Source of the DNA: Pseudomonas chlororaphis
GTDB lineage: Bacteria > Pseudomonadota > Gammaproteobacteria > Pseudomonadales > Pseudomonadaceae
Reading direction: 5' to 3'
NCBI RefSeq assembly: GCF_003731765.1
Contig: NZ_MOAL01000004.1
Coordinates: 1,550,001 to 1,614,000, forward strand
Length of the DNA: 64,000 bases
Below, piece by piece: positions 34,755 to 43,259 of the stretch; within the stretch, counting starts at the first letter, position 1; each line of letters starts with the position of its first letter. The notes below the pieces were generated by a model. It was not told where the DNA came from, made no database searches, and saw only the letters and a program-made list of their open reading frames with translations. The position numbers and the translations under genes were made by a program.

Positions 34755-36212
34755 TTACTGCACCAAGGTGATGTCGTCGAGCTTCCAGCTTTTGTCGAAG
34801 TAGGCTTCGGTTGGCGCGTACAGGCGGAAGTAGCTGAACCAGTGTTTGCCCGGCAGGGTCTGTACCCAGTTGCTTTCCCAGCCCTTGGGCGCCTCGGGGC
34901 CGAAGTACAGGTCGATGGAGCCGTCAGGGTTCTTTTTCAGGTCCTGGCGCGACGACAGGTCGGCCTTGCGCTGGGGGTTGTCGATCAGGCAGCGGCTGGC
35001 GATGTCGTAGACGGTCATCGACCAGAACTGCTTGGCCGGCGGGTTGGCCGCGAGGTGCAAGCGGTATGGCTTGCCGCCATCAAGCCACTGACCCTGTTGG
35101 TCGGTGTAGGCGCCGAGGTAGGTCTGGCCCAGGCCGGGGGTCTTGGAGACCATGCCCTTGGTGTTGGTCACAGCCTCGTAGAACCAGGCGCTGCGCTCCC
35201 AGAGCTGGTCGTAATAGGCCACCCGTTGCGAGGGATCGTCGATGTTCAGCACTTTGTCCCACTGGCGGTCGGGCCAGTACTGAGCCTCGGGCAAGCGCTT
35301 GGCGAAGGTGTTGGCCTGGGCGATCAGCTCGCCCACCCGGGCCCCTTGCTCAAGGGCCTGGCGCTGCTGAGTGTTGGGGTTGAAGGGCCGGTCTTTTTCG
35401 ATCCCCAGGCTGGCAAGCATGGCCATGTAGAAGCGGTCCCGCTCATTGACCGGTTCTTTCTGGATGATCTGGTGCAAGCGCTGCCAATATTCCATGCCCT
35501 GGGGCTGGGTGCCGGACCAGGCCTTGCCACCGGGGGACAGCAGCCGGGTGGGGCCGGGTTTGGCGCGCTGGGCATAGGGGTACATCTTGAAACGCTCGAC
35601 CAACGCCTTGCCTTTGGCCGGGTCCGGGTCAAGCACCCGAAAGCCCACCAGTACGTTCATGGTCTGCGACTTGGCCAGGTAATACTGCCCGGCGTCCTTG
35701 GGTGGCTCTTGGCCCGGTGGCAGCACCAGGTACTTGCCGCCTTTGCCCTGGTCCGGGCCGGTCTGGCCCATGTCGATGATTGCCCGCTGCCAGAAGTCAC
35801 CGATACCGCCGGCAGTGGGCCCCGGTGGCAGCTCGATCACCAGCGGCCCAGTGGCATTGAGGTCGACAAAACCGAGGATATAGGGGGTGGTAGCGTTGGC
35901 GGTGATCACGCCGAGCTTGTCTTCGTAACTGTTGAGTACCATCAGGTCGCCGTTTTGCGCGCCAAGTTTTTCCTGGAACTCTTTTTGCCATTGGGCGTAG
36001 GACACCAGGGGCAGGGCCCAGAGGTAGCTTTGGGTGGCCTGCTGGAAGTCCAGTTCGGCATAGAGCCCGGCGATGGCGTCCCGTGCCGGCAGTTCGCCTT
36101 GCAGGGTGATGGCCTCCAGGCGGGCGGGCACGCCGCTTTCCTGGGCGCCGACCCCGCAACTGGCAGACAGGGCGAAAAGGCTGTAGCCGGCGCGGCGCAA
36201 GAGAGGGTGCAT
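34755..36212 (-). CDS. DUF1254/DUF1214 exported protein, copy B
   Basis: A 485-residue exported protein (signal peptide about residues 1-23, ending near CGVGA) with the same two domains as the next gene but clearly divergent. It reads LVSYAQWQKEF and TPYILGFVDLNATGPLVIELP in the first domain, and YRLHLAANPPAKQFWSMTVYD and SNWVQTLPGKHWFSYFRLYAP in the second. The two copies share the overall layout but little contiguous identity, so they are old paralogues or have different ligands. It is 9 bp downstream of a third barrel gene. Confidence 0.9.
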   Translation of the reverse strand: MHPLLRRAGYSLFALSASCGVGAQESGVPARLEAITLQGELPARDAIAGLYAELDFQQATQSYLWALPLVSYAQWQKEFQEKLGAQNGDLMVLNSYEDKLGVITANATTPYILGFVDLNATGPLVIELPPGPTAGGIGDFWQRAIIDMGQTGPDQGKGGKYLVLPPGQEPPKDAGQYYLAKSQTMNVLVGFRVLDPDPAKGKALVERFKMYPYAQRAKPGPTRLLSPGGKAWSGTQPQGMEYWQRLHQIIQKEPVNERDRFYMAMLASLGIEKDRPFNPNTQQRQALEQGARVGELIAQANTFAKRLPEAQYWPDRQWDKVLNIDDPSQRVAYYDQLWERSAWFYEAVTNTKGMVSKTPGLGQTYLGAYTDQQGQWLDGGKPYRLHLAANPPAKQFWSMTVYDIASRCLIDNPQRKADLSSRQDLKKNPDGSIDLYFGPEAPKGWESNWVQTLPGKHWFSYFRLYAPTEAYFDKSWKLDDITLVQ

Positions 36213-36221
36213 AGAGGTTCC

Positions 36222-37013
36222 TTACTTTCCGAAGGTGACGTTGATCCCGGCGAACAGGGTGAACTGGGGCAGACCGTCGCCTTTGCGCTCCACGGTCCAT
36301 TGCGGCTCGACAAAGGCGTTGACGATGTTGCTGCCGGCTTTCCAGGCCTTGCCGGTGCCGAGGCCGATGGGGATGTAGTGGGTGTTGTTCTTCAGGTCGA
36401 AGGTCCAGGTGCCGGTGGAGCGCAGGTACCAGCCCCGGGGCAGGTTATGGATCAGGAAGGGCTGGAAGGTGGCGCTTTCAACGTGGGCGCGGTCGTGGTC
36501 GCCGGCAAAGGAGCTTTGGTACTGCACCAGGGCACCGAGCAGGCCCCGGGGCGAGCTGTCGATGGCGATGGCGGCCAGGCCGGCCTGCCACTTGCCGGTG
36601 CCCAATTCATCCTCGGCGGCGGTGGGGGCGGTGATCTGCGGGCCGATGCCCAACTGCACGCCCTCGGTCTTGAGCAGGAAGATATCGAACAGGTTGAGGT
36701 CACCGATGCCGGTGCTGTAGCCGTGATGGGGGTCGGGGCGGGTGCTGATGGGCAGGGTGGCCCGCAGCAGTTGCGGCACGCCGATCACGTCCCCGGGCGC
36801 CACCGGCAGGGTGCCGCGCAGCAGGGTGTCGTTGGTGTGGGCGTTGCTGTCGTAGAGCCGGGGCGTGTAGTAATCCTGCAGGTTGAGCCCGGGTGAGAGG
36901 TTCAACGGGTTGTTGCTTTTGTTCGCCGTGTCGGCGTTGTCGGCCCAAACCTGACAGGCAGGAGCCAGCGTTGCCGCGATAACCAGCCACGGCGCAAAAA
37001 GTGCTCTGGACAT
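36222..37013 (-). CDS. Outer-membrane beta-barrel protein (Phenol_MetA_deg-like)
   Basis: A 263-residue protein with a signal peptide (LFAPWLVIAATLAPACQVWA) and a barrel-like strand pattern. It reads GIGDLNLFDIFLLKTEGVQLGIGPQITAPTAAEDELGTGKWQ in pieces near residues 100-140, and FTLFAGINVTFGK at the C-terminus. The ATG at 37013 has GGGGA/AAGGA upstream and is preferred over a GTG at 37043. It is the first gene of the long minus-strand run, so the operon promoter should lie in 37014-37411. The role is probably outer-membrane passage of a hydrophobic or aromatic ligand. Confidence 0.82.
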   Translation of the reverse strand: MSRALFAPWLVIAATLAPACQVWADNADTANKSNNPLNLSPGLNLQDYYTPRLYDSNAHTNDTLLRGTLPVAPGDVIGVPQLLRATLPISTRPDPHHGYSTGIGDLNLFDIFLLKTEGVQLGIGPQITAPTAAEDELGTGKWQAGLAAIAIDSSPRGLLGALVQYQSSFAGDHDRAHVESATFQPFLIHNLPRGWYLRSTGTWTFDLKNNTHYIPIGLGTGKAWKAGSNIVNAFVEPQWTVERKGDGLPQFTLFAGINVTFGK

Positions 37014-37411
37014 GTTTCCCCAATCCTTTGTTGGCAGTGTCACCGGGCGGCACTTCTTGAGCCGTTCGCTAACTGATAATGTTTCTCTCTAATTGGTAGG
37101 ACTTGTCTGATGAAGCTAGCAGCAGAGTCCGACTTATCCAGCCGTAGGCATTAATTCTTTGGTTTTTTGTGCACCGGATCACTGGCCGTTGTGGACAAAA
37201 AAACGCTGGGGGGAGGCGTTCGAGGCGGATCTGGAACACGCCAGGGATGAGGTTGCTTATGATCATTTCATGGTGTTTTGTGTGGTTTAGTTAATGTCAT
37301 TTCTAGAATATAAAAAATCTTTATAAAACAGTCAGATATTGATTGTTTATAAAGTTATTTATTGAATTTGATGGCCGATTTTTACGGCTGGATCAAGGAG
37401 GACGGCTGTTC
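37014..37411. promoter_or_regulatory. AT-rich divergent promoter region
   Basis: About 400 bases with no gene, much more AT-rich than its surroundings. It must hold promoters for the minus-strand envelope cluster and for the SRPBCC gene. An inverted repeat is visible: TTTATAAAACA (37320-37330) and TTGTTTATAAA (37343-37353). No sigma-54 or other named site stands out. Confidence 0.5.
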
Positions 37412-37855
37412 ATGCCCGTTGTCGAGCGCACCACTTTCATTGCCAATCGCAGCCCCGAGCAGGTGCTGGACTTCTGTCTGGAGGGGGTCAACTTTCCGAA
37501 GATTTTTCCGGAGCGGGTCACGCCATTGGGTGACTTGGATTTGAACAATTTGCGCATCAGCGCCGGGCGCGAGTTTCGCTTTCGGCACTGGATGTTCGGT
37601 TGCATCCCGGCCAACTGGACGGTGGTGATTCGTGAGGTCAGCGGCAGCCATTTCGTCGACGAGATGCTCAAGGGGCCGTTGCGGGCCTTTCGCCATGAGC
37701 ATCGGGTGGCCCCAGCCGAAGGCGGCGCCCTGTACACCGATCGGGTGACCTATGCGGCCCTGGGCGGTGCGCCGCTGGAGTGGTTGCTGGTTGACCGCTA
37801 CATGGCGCGTATCTTCGATGCCCGCCATCGCAACATGTTGCGCCTGCTTGGCTGA
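37412..37855 (+). CDS. SRPBCC (START-like) family protein
   Basis: A 147-residue protein with the helix-grip fold of the SRPBCC/polyketide cyclase superfamily. Its first strand is VVERTTFIANRSPEQVLDFC, its middle strands are EFRFRHWMFGCIPANWTVVIREV, and it ends with the long C-terminal helix VDRYMARIFDARHRNML. Such proteins bind hydrophobic ligands. GGAGG lies about 10 bases before the ATG at 37412, which is chosen over an upstream ATG at 37343. It stands alone between the envelope cluster and tpx. Confidence 0.82.
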   Translation: MPVVERTTFIANRSPEQVLDFCLEGVNFPKIFPERVTPLGDLDLNNLRISAGREFRFRHWMFGCIPANWTVVIREVSGSHFVDEMLKGPLRAFRHEHRVAPAEGGALYTDRVTYAALGGAPLEWLLVDRYMARIFDARHRNMLRLLG

Positions 37856-38055
37856 GTGGCCTGGCGGCGTGTGGTGGTCCAGGGGGTTGCGCCCGAGCGC
37901 TCTAGACGGTGGCTGTGGGCGCGACAATCCTGGCGCCTTGGTTGTATGACAATTTGCGTTTGACCGTAGGTCGGCAGGCCGTTTCGTGTTTAACTTCGGC
38001 CTCTGGAAAATTCTTCATTGCTGTTCAATAACAACCGCTTAAAAGGACTCCGTTC

Positions 38056-38556
38056 ATGGCTCAAGTCACTCTTAAAGGCAACCCGGTACAAGTCAACGGC
38101 CAACTGCCACAAGCCGGTGCCCAGGCGCCTGCTTTCTCCCTGGTGGGCGCTGGCCTGGCCGACGTTACCCTGGGCAGCTTTGCCGGCAAGCGCAAAGTGC
38201 TGAACATTTTCCCAAGCGTCGACACCCCGACCTGCGCCACCTCGGTACGCAAGTTCAACGCCCAGGCCAATGAACTGGCCAACACCGTGGTGCTTTGCAT
38301 CTCGGCTGACCTGCCGTTCGCCCAGGCCCGTTTCTGCGGCGCCGAAGGCCTGGAAAACGTCCTCAACCTGTCCACCCTGCGTGGCCGTGAGTTCATCGAA
38401 AACTACGGCGTGGCCATTGCCGACGGCCCACTGGCCGGCCTGACCGCTCGTGCCGTGGTTGTCCTGGACGAAAACGACAAGGTCCTGCACAGCGAACTGG
38501 TCAAGGAAATTGCCGAGGAGCCGAACTACGACGCGGCCCTGGCCGTCCTCAAGTAA
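38056..38556 (+). CDS. tpx: Thiol peroxidase Tpx
   Basis: A 166-residue atypical 2-Cys peroxiredoxin that reduces hydrogen peroxide and alkyl hydroperoxides using thioredoxin. The peroxidatic Cys60 lies in DTPTCATSVR and the resolving Cys94 in ARFCGAEG, the family spacing. Length and N-terminus (MAQVTLKGNPVQVNGQLP) are standard. AAAAGGA precedes the ATG, and a strong terminator follows the stop. Confidence 0.97.
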   Translation: MAQVTLKGNPVQVNGQLPQAGAQAPAFSLVGAGLADVTLGSFAGKRKVLNIFPSVDTPTCATSVRKFNAQANELANTVVLCISADLPFAQARFCGAEGLENVLNLSTLRGREFIENYGVAIADGPLAGLTARAVVVLDENDKVLHSELVKEIAEEPNYDAALAVLK

Positions 38557-38573
38557 TAGCGCTGCCTGCATCG

Positions 38574-38605
38574 ACGGCCTGGCCCTGCCCAGGCCGTTTT
38601 TATTT
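38574..38605 (+). terminator. Terminator of tpx
   Basis: A nine-pair stem (ACGGCCTGG at 38574-38582 with CCAGGCCGT at 38589-38597), a six-base loop, and a run of five T that continues into TATTT. Confidence 0.9.
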
Positions 38606-38732
38606 GTGCCTCAGTGGTTTAGCTGGGGATGTAAAACGTCAGTCGAAGGTAAATTGCCGGTAAAGGCGCTTTGCTAATGCGTCGCCGTTGCTTATCTTTC
38701 AGCCTTCCTAAAAGAAGACCCCCACGCGCCCA

Positions 38733-40049
38733 ATGGTTGATCATCCCATGCAATCTTCTGCCTCCCGCAACCCTCGTCGCTGGCTGTTCGGCCTGCTTGT
38801 CCTGTTGGTCATCGCTGGCCTGTGCTGGAAATTCTGGCCGGCATCGAGCAGTCACAACCAGGCCGCAGAGCAGAAGGCCAGTGCCGGGCACACCGGTCGC
38901 AGCGGCATGATGCGCCCCGGGTTCGGCGGGTCTTCGGGGCCGATCCCGGTGCGGGTGGCCGCCGTCACCCAAGGCGACTTCCCGCTGTATTACAAGGCCC
39001 TGGGCACCGTGACGGCCTTGAACACCATCAATGTGCGCAGCCGGGTGGGCGGCGAGCTGGTCAAGGTCAATTTCGAAGAAGGGCAGATGGTCAAGGCCGG
39101 TGACTTGCTGGCGCAGATCGACCCGCGCCCTTACCAGAACGCCTTGCTCCAGGCCGAAGGCACCCTGCTGCAAAACCAGGCCCAACTGAAAAACGCCCAG
39201 GTCGACCTTGAGCGCTATCGCGGCCTGTACGCCCAGGACAGCATCGCCAAACAGACCCTGGACACCGCCGCCGCGCTGGTGGGCCAGTACCAGGGCACGG
39301 TCAAGACCAACCAGGCGGCGGTCAATGACGCCAAGCTCAACCTGGAATTCACCCAGATTCGCGCACCGATCGCCGGGCGCCTGGGCCTGCGGCAACTGGA
39401 CGTGGGCAACCTGGTGTCGGCCAACGACACCACGGCCCTGGTGATCATCACCCAGACCCAGCCCATCAGCGTGGCCTTCACCCTGCCGGAAAACAGCCTG
39501 AACCGAGTGCTGGAACGCTACCGCAGCGGCGCCAAATTGCCGGTGCAAGCCTGGGACCGTGGCGATACCCAGTTGCAGGCCACCGGCGTGCTGCAGAGCC
39601 TGGATAACCAGATCGATATCACCACCGGCACCCTGAAGTTCAAGGCGCGCTACGAGAACCGTGACCAGAGCCTGTTCCCCAACCAGTTCGTCAATGTGCG
39701 GCTGCTGGCCGACACCCTGAAAGGGGTGGTCCTGGCGCCGTCGGCGGCGATCCAGTTCGGCACCAACGGCACCTTTGTGTACGCCGTGGACAGCGCCAAC
39801 AAGGCGCAGATCCGTGCGCTCAAGGTGGGCGCCAGCGACGGCGACCTGACCGTGATCGAAGACGGCCTGGCCGTGGGCGACCGCGTGGTGCTCGAAGGCA
39901 CCGACCGCCTCAAGGAAGGCAGCGACGTGGAAGTGGTCAACGACAGCAGTGAAGTGCCGACCACCCCGACCGAACACCTGCAAGGCAAACCGGCCAGCAC
40001 CATGGCGGCGCCGGCCGCTGACGGCAAGGCCCGCAAGGTCGGCCCATGA
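38733..40049 (+). CDS. muxA: RND efflux periplasmic adaptor (MuxA/MdtA)
   Basis: A 438-residue membrane-fusion protein linking an RND pump to its outer-membrane channel. It has an N-terminal membrane anchor (RRWLFGLLVLLVIAGLCWKFW), a lipoyl/barrel-sandwich half motif (GTVTALNTINVRSRVGGELV, about 92-112), a coiled-coil hairpin (about 130-200), a beta-barrel and a membrane-proximal domain. The Gly-rich linker after the anchor matches MdtA. The stop overlaps the muxB start by ATGA. An alternative start is the ATG at 38748. The operon muxA-muxB-muxC-opmB corresponds to MuxABC-OpmB of P. aeruginosa. Confidence 0.94.
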   Translation: MVDHPMQSSASRNPRRWLFGLLVLLVIAGLCWKFWPASSSHNQAAEQKASAGHTGRSGMMRPGFGGSSGPIPVRVAAVTQGDFPLYYKALGTVTALNTINVRSRVGGELVKVNFEEGQMVKAGDLLAQIDPRPYQNALLQAEGTLLQNQAQLKNAQVDLERYRGLYAQDSIAKQTLDTAAALVGQYQGTVKTNQAAVNDAKLNLEFTQIRAPIAGRLGLRQLDVGNLVSANDTTALVIITQTQPISVAFTLPENSLNRVLERYRSGAKLPVQAWDRGDTQLQATGVLQSLDNQIDITTGTLKFKARYENRDQSLFPNQFVNVRLLADTLKGVVLAPSAAIQFGTNGTFVYAVDSANKAQIRALKVGASDGDLTVIEDGLAVGDRVVLEGTDRLKEGSDVEVVNDSSEVPTTPTEHLQGKPASTMAAPAADGKARKVGP

Positions 40050-43000
40050 ATCTGTCGCGGCTGTTCATCCTCCGCCCGGTCGCCACCACCCTGAGCATGC
40101 TGGCCATTGTCCTGGCCGGCCTGATCGCCTATCGCTTGCTGCCGGTGTCCGCCTTGCCCCAGGTGGATTACCCGACCATCCGCGTCATGACCCTGTACCC
40201 CGGGGCCAGCCCGGATGTGATGACCAGCGCGGTCACCGCGCCCCTGGAACGCCAGTTCGGGCAGATGCCCGGCCTGACCCAGATGGCCTCCACCAGCTCC
40301 GGCGGCGCCTCGGTGCTGACCTTGCGTTTCAGCCTCGACATCAATATGGACGTGGCCGAGCAGCAGGTGCAGGCAGCGATCAACGCCGCCAGCAACCTGC
40401 TGCCCAACGACCTGCCGGCGCCCCCGGTGTACAACAAGGTCAACCCGGCGGACACCCCGGTGCTGACCCTGGCGATCACCTCCAAGACCATGCTGTTGCC
40501 CAAGCTCAATGACTTGGTGGACACGCGCATGGCGCAGAAAATCGCCCAGATCAGCGGCGTCGGCATGGTCAGCATTGCCGGTGGCCAGCGCCAGGCGGTG
40601 CGGATCAAGGTCAACCCCGAGGCCCTGGCGGCCAACGGTCTCAACCTGGCGGACGTGCGCACCCTGATCAGCGCTTCCAACGTTAACCAGCCCAAGGGCA
40701 ACTTCGACGGCCCGACCCGGGTCTCGATGCTCGATGCCAATGACCAGCTGACCTCGCCCAAGGAGTACGCCGAGCTGATCCTGGCCTACAACAACGGCGC
40801 ACCGCTGCGCTTGAAGGACGTGGCACAGATCGTCGATGGCGCCGAGAACGAGCGCCTGGCGGCCTGGGCCAACGAGAACCAGGCGGTGCTGCTGAACATC
40901 CAGCGCCAGCCCGGGGCCAACGTGATCGAGGTGGTGGACCGGATCAAGGCGCTGCTGCCGAGCATCACCGACAACCTGCCGGCCGGCCTGGATGTCACGG
41001 TGCTCACCGACCGGACCCAGACCATTCGGGCCTCGGTAACGGATGTGCAACACGAACTGCTGATCGCCATTGCCCTGGTGGTGATGGTGACCTTCCTCTT
41101 CCTGCGTCGCGCCAGCGCCACCCTGATTCCGTCGATTGCCGTGCCGCTGTCGTTGATCGGCACCTTCGGCGTGATGTACCTGGCCGGGTTCTCGGTGAAC
41201 AACCTGACCCTGATGGCCCTGACCATCGCCACCGGTTTTGTGGTGGACGACGCTATCGTCATGCTGGAAAACATCTCGCGCTACATCGAGGAGGGCGACA
41301 GCCCCATGCAGGCGGCGCTCAAGGGCGCCAAACAGATCGGCTTTACCCTGATCTCCCTGACCCTGTCGCTGATCGCGGTGCTGATCCCGCTGCTGTTTAT
41401 GGGCGACGTGGTCGGCCGGCTGTTCCGCGAGTTCGCCATCACCCTGGCGGTGGCGATCCTGATTTCCCTGGTGGTGTCCCTGACCCTGACACCGATGATG
41501 TGCGCACGGCTGCTCAAGCCCGAGCCCAAGGAGCACGAGCAGGGGCGTTTCTATCGTGCCAGCGGGGCCTGGATCGACTGGCTGATCGCCGGTTACGGGC
41601 GCCAGTTGCAATGGGTGCTCAAGCATCAGTTCCTGACCCTGCTGGTGGCCGTCGGCACCCTGGGCCTGACGGTCGTGCTTTACCTGGCGGTGCCCAAGGG
41701 TTTCTTCCCGGTGCAGGACACCGGGGTCATCCAGGGTATTTCCGAGGCGCCGCAGTCGGTGTCCTTCGCCGCCATGAGCGAGCGCCAGCAAGCCCTGGCC
41801 AAGATCATCCTGGAAGACCCGGCGGTGCAAAGCCTGTCGTCCTACATCGGCGTGGACGGCGACAACGCCACCCTCAACAGCGGCCGCCTGCTGATCAACC
41901 TCAAGCCCCATCGCGATCGCGATTTGAGCGCTGCCGAGGTCATTGCGCGGATCCAGCCCGAGGTCGACAAACTGATCGGCATTCGTCTGTATATGCAGCC
42001 CGTGCAGGACCTGACCATCGAAGACCGGGTCAGCCGCACCCAGTACCAATTCAGCATGTCCTCGCCGGATGCCGACCTGCTGAGCCTGTGGAGCGGGCGC
42101 CTGGTTGAGGCGCTGGCCCAGCGCCCGGAACTCACCGACGTGGCCAGCGACCTGCAGGACAAGGGCCTGCAAGTGTTCCTGGTGATCGACCGCGATGCCG
42201 CTTCACGGGTCGGCGTGTCGGTGGCGAACATCACCGATGCCCTGTATGACGCCTTTGGCCAGCGGCAGATTTCCACCATCTACACCCAGGCCAGCCAGTA
42301 CCGGGTAGTGCTCCAGGCCCAGGCCGGCGAGCGCATCGGGCCCCAGGCGCTGGAGCAGATCCACGTCAAGACCACCGACGGCGGCCAGGTGCGGCTGTCG
42401 AGCCTGGCCCATGTGGAAGAGCGCCAGGCGCAATTGGCGATTGCCCATATCGGCCAGTTCCCGGCGGTGATGATGTCCTTCAACCTGGCTCCAGGCGTGG
42501 CCCTGGGGCACGCGGTCGAGGTGATCGAACAGGTGCAGCAGGAGATCGGCATGCCGCTGGGCGTGCAGACCCAGTTCCAGGGCGCGGCACAGGCGTTCCA
42601 GGCGTCGCTGTCGAGCACCTTGCTGCTGATCCTGGCGGCGGTGGTGACCATGTACATCGTGCTCGGCGTGCTCTACGAGAGCTACATCCACCCGATCACC
42701 ATCCTCTCCACCTTGCCCTCGGCCGCGGTGGGGGCCTTGCTGGCGCTGATTCTCAGCGGCAACGACCTGGGCATGATCGCCATCATCGGCATCATCCTGC
42801 TGATCGGCATCGTCAAGAAAAACGCGATCATGATGATCGACTTCGCCCTCGACGCCGAACGCAACCAGGGCATGGAACCGGAGAAAGCCATCTACCAGGC
42901 GGCGCTGCTGCGCTTCCGGCCAATCCTCATGACCACCCTGGCAGCCCTGTTCGGCGCCGTGCCCCTGATGCTCGCCACCGGCTCCGGCGCCGAACTGCGC

Positions 43001-43144
43001 CAGCCCCTGGGCCTGGTGATGGTCGGTGGGCTGCTCGTGAGCCAGGTGCTGACATTGTTTACAACGCCCGTCATCTACCTGGCGTTTGATCGGTTGGGCC
43101 GCCGCTTCGGCAAACGCGAAGTCGTCCAGGAGGAGGGGGTATGA
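40046..43144 (+). CDS. muxB: RND efflux inner-membrane pump subunit (MuxB/MdtB)
   Basis: A 1032-residue proton-driven resistance-nodulation-division transporter of 12 membrane helices and two large periplasmic loops. The proton-relay helix carries the Asp-Asp pair (GFVVDDAIVMLENISR, about residues 400-415), and the N-terminus MNLSRLFILRPVATTLSM is typical. It forms a heteromultimer with MuxC. It overlaps muxA by four bases and is followed by a 115-bp gap with an inverted repeat before muxC. Confidence 0.96.
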   Translation: MNLSRLFILRPVATTLSMLAIVLAGLIAYRLLPVSALPQVDYPTIRVMTLYPGASPDVMTSAVTAPLERQFGQMPGLTQMASTSSGGASVLTLRFSLDINMDVAEQQVQAAINAASNLLPNDLPAPPVYNKVNPADTPVLTLAITSKTMLLPKLNDLVDTRMAQKIAQISGVGMVSIAGGQRQAVRIKVNPEALAANGLNLADVRTLISASNVNQPKGNFDGPTRVSMLDANDQLTSPKEYAELILAYNNGAPLRLKDVAQIVDGAENERLAAWANENQAVLLNIQRQPGANVIEVVDRIKALLPSITDNLPAGLDVTVLTDRTQTIRASVTDVQHELLIAIALVVMVTFLFLRRASATLIPSIAVPLSLIGTFGVMYLAGFSVNNLTLMALTIATGFVVDDAIVMLENISRYIEEGDSPMQAALKGAKQIGFTLISLTLSLIAVLIPLLFMGDVVGRLFREFAITLAVAILISLVVSLTLTPMMCARLLKPEPKEHEQGRFYRASGAWIDWLIAGYGRQLQWVLKHQFLTLLVAVGTLGLTVVLYLAVPKGFFPVQDTGVIQGISEAPQSVSFAAMSERQQALAKIILEDPAVQSLSSYIGVDGDNATLNSGRLLINLKPHRDRDLSAAEVIARIQPEVDKLIGIRLYMQPVQDLTIEDRVSRTQYQFSMSSPDADLLSLWSGRLVEALAQRPELTDVASDLQDKGLQVFLVIDRDAASRVGVSVANITDALYDAFGQRQISTIYTQASQYRVVLQAQAGERIGPQALEQIHVKTTDGGQVRLSSLAHVEERQAQLAIAHIGQFPAVMMSFNLAPGVALGHAVEVIEQVQQEIGMPLGVQTQFQGAAQAFQASLSSTLLLILAAVVTMYIVLGVLYESYIHPITILSTLPSAAVGALLALILSGNDLGMIAIIGIILLIGIVKKNAIMMIDFALDAERNQGMEPEKAIYQAALLRFRPILMTTLAALFGAVPLMLATGSGAELRQPLGLVMVGGLLVSQVLTLFTTPVIYLAFDRLGRRFGKREVVQEEGV

Positions 43145-43160
43145 GGGGGGGCAGTGGTGA

Positions 43161-43241
43161 GCGGCAAGCGGCAAGCGGCAAGTTAAAGCAGCCGCCAGAG
43201 CGCGCGCCGATCCCGCCTCTCTCTTGCCGCTTGCCGCTTGC
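43161..43241 (+). promoter_or_regulatory. Inverted repeat between muxB and muxC
   Basis: GCGGCAAGCGGCAAG (within 43161-43182) pairs with CTTGCCGCTTGCCGC (43223-43237), leaving about 40 bases between the arms. The right arm ends 19 bases before the muxC ATG. It is the only sizeable gap in an otherwise overlapping operon. Folding could affect translation of muxC or mRNA stability. Confidence 0.5.
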
Positions 43242-43259
43242 AGCTCGGAGCCGTCGCCC

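Noticed and set aside
34545..36896. A 783-codon plus-strand frame opposite DUF1254 copy B and its neighbours
   Set aside because: Antisense shadow of two minus-strand genes with clear signal peptides and domains.
39650..42172. A long minus-strand frame opposite muxA/muxB
   Set aside because: It is an antisense shadow of the RND genes with low-complexity composition and no ribosome binding site.
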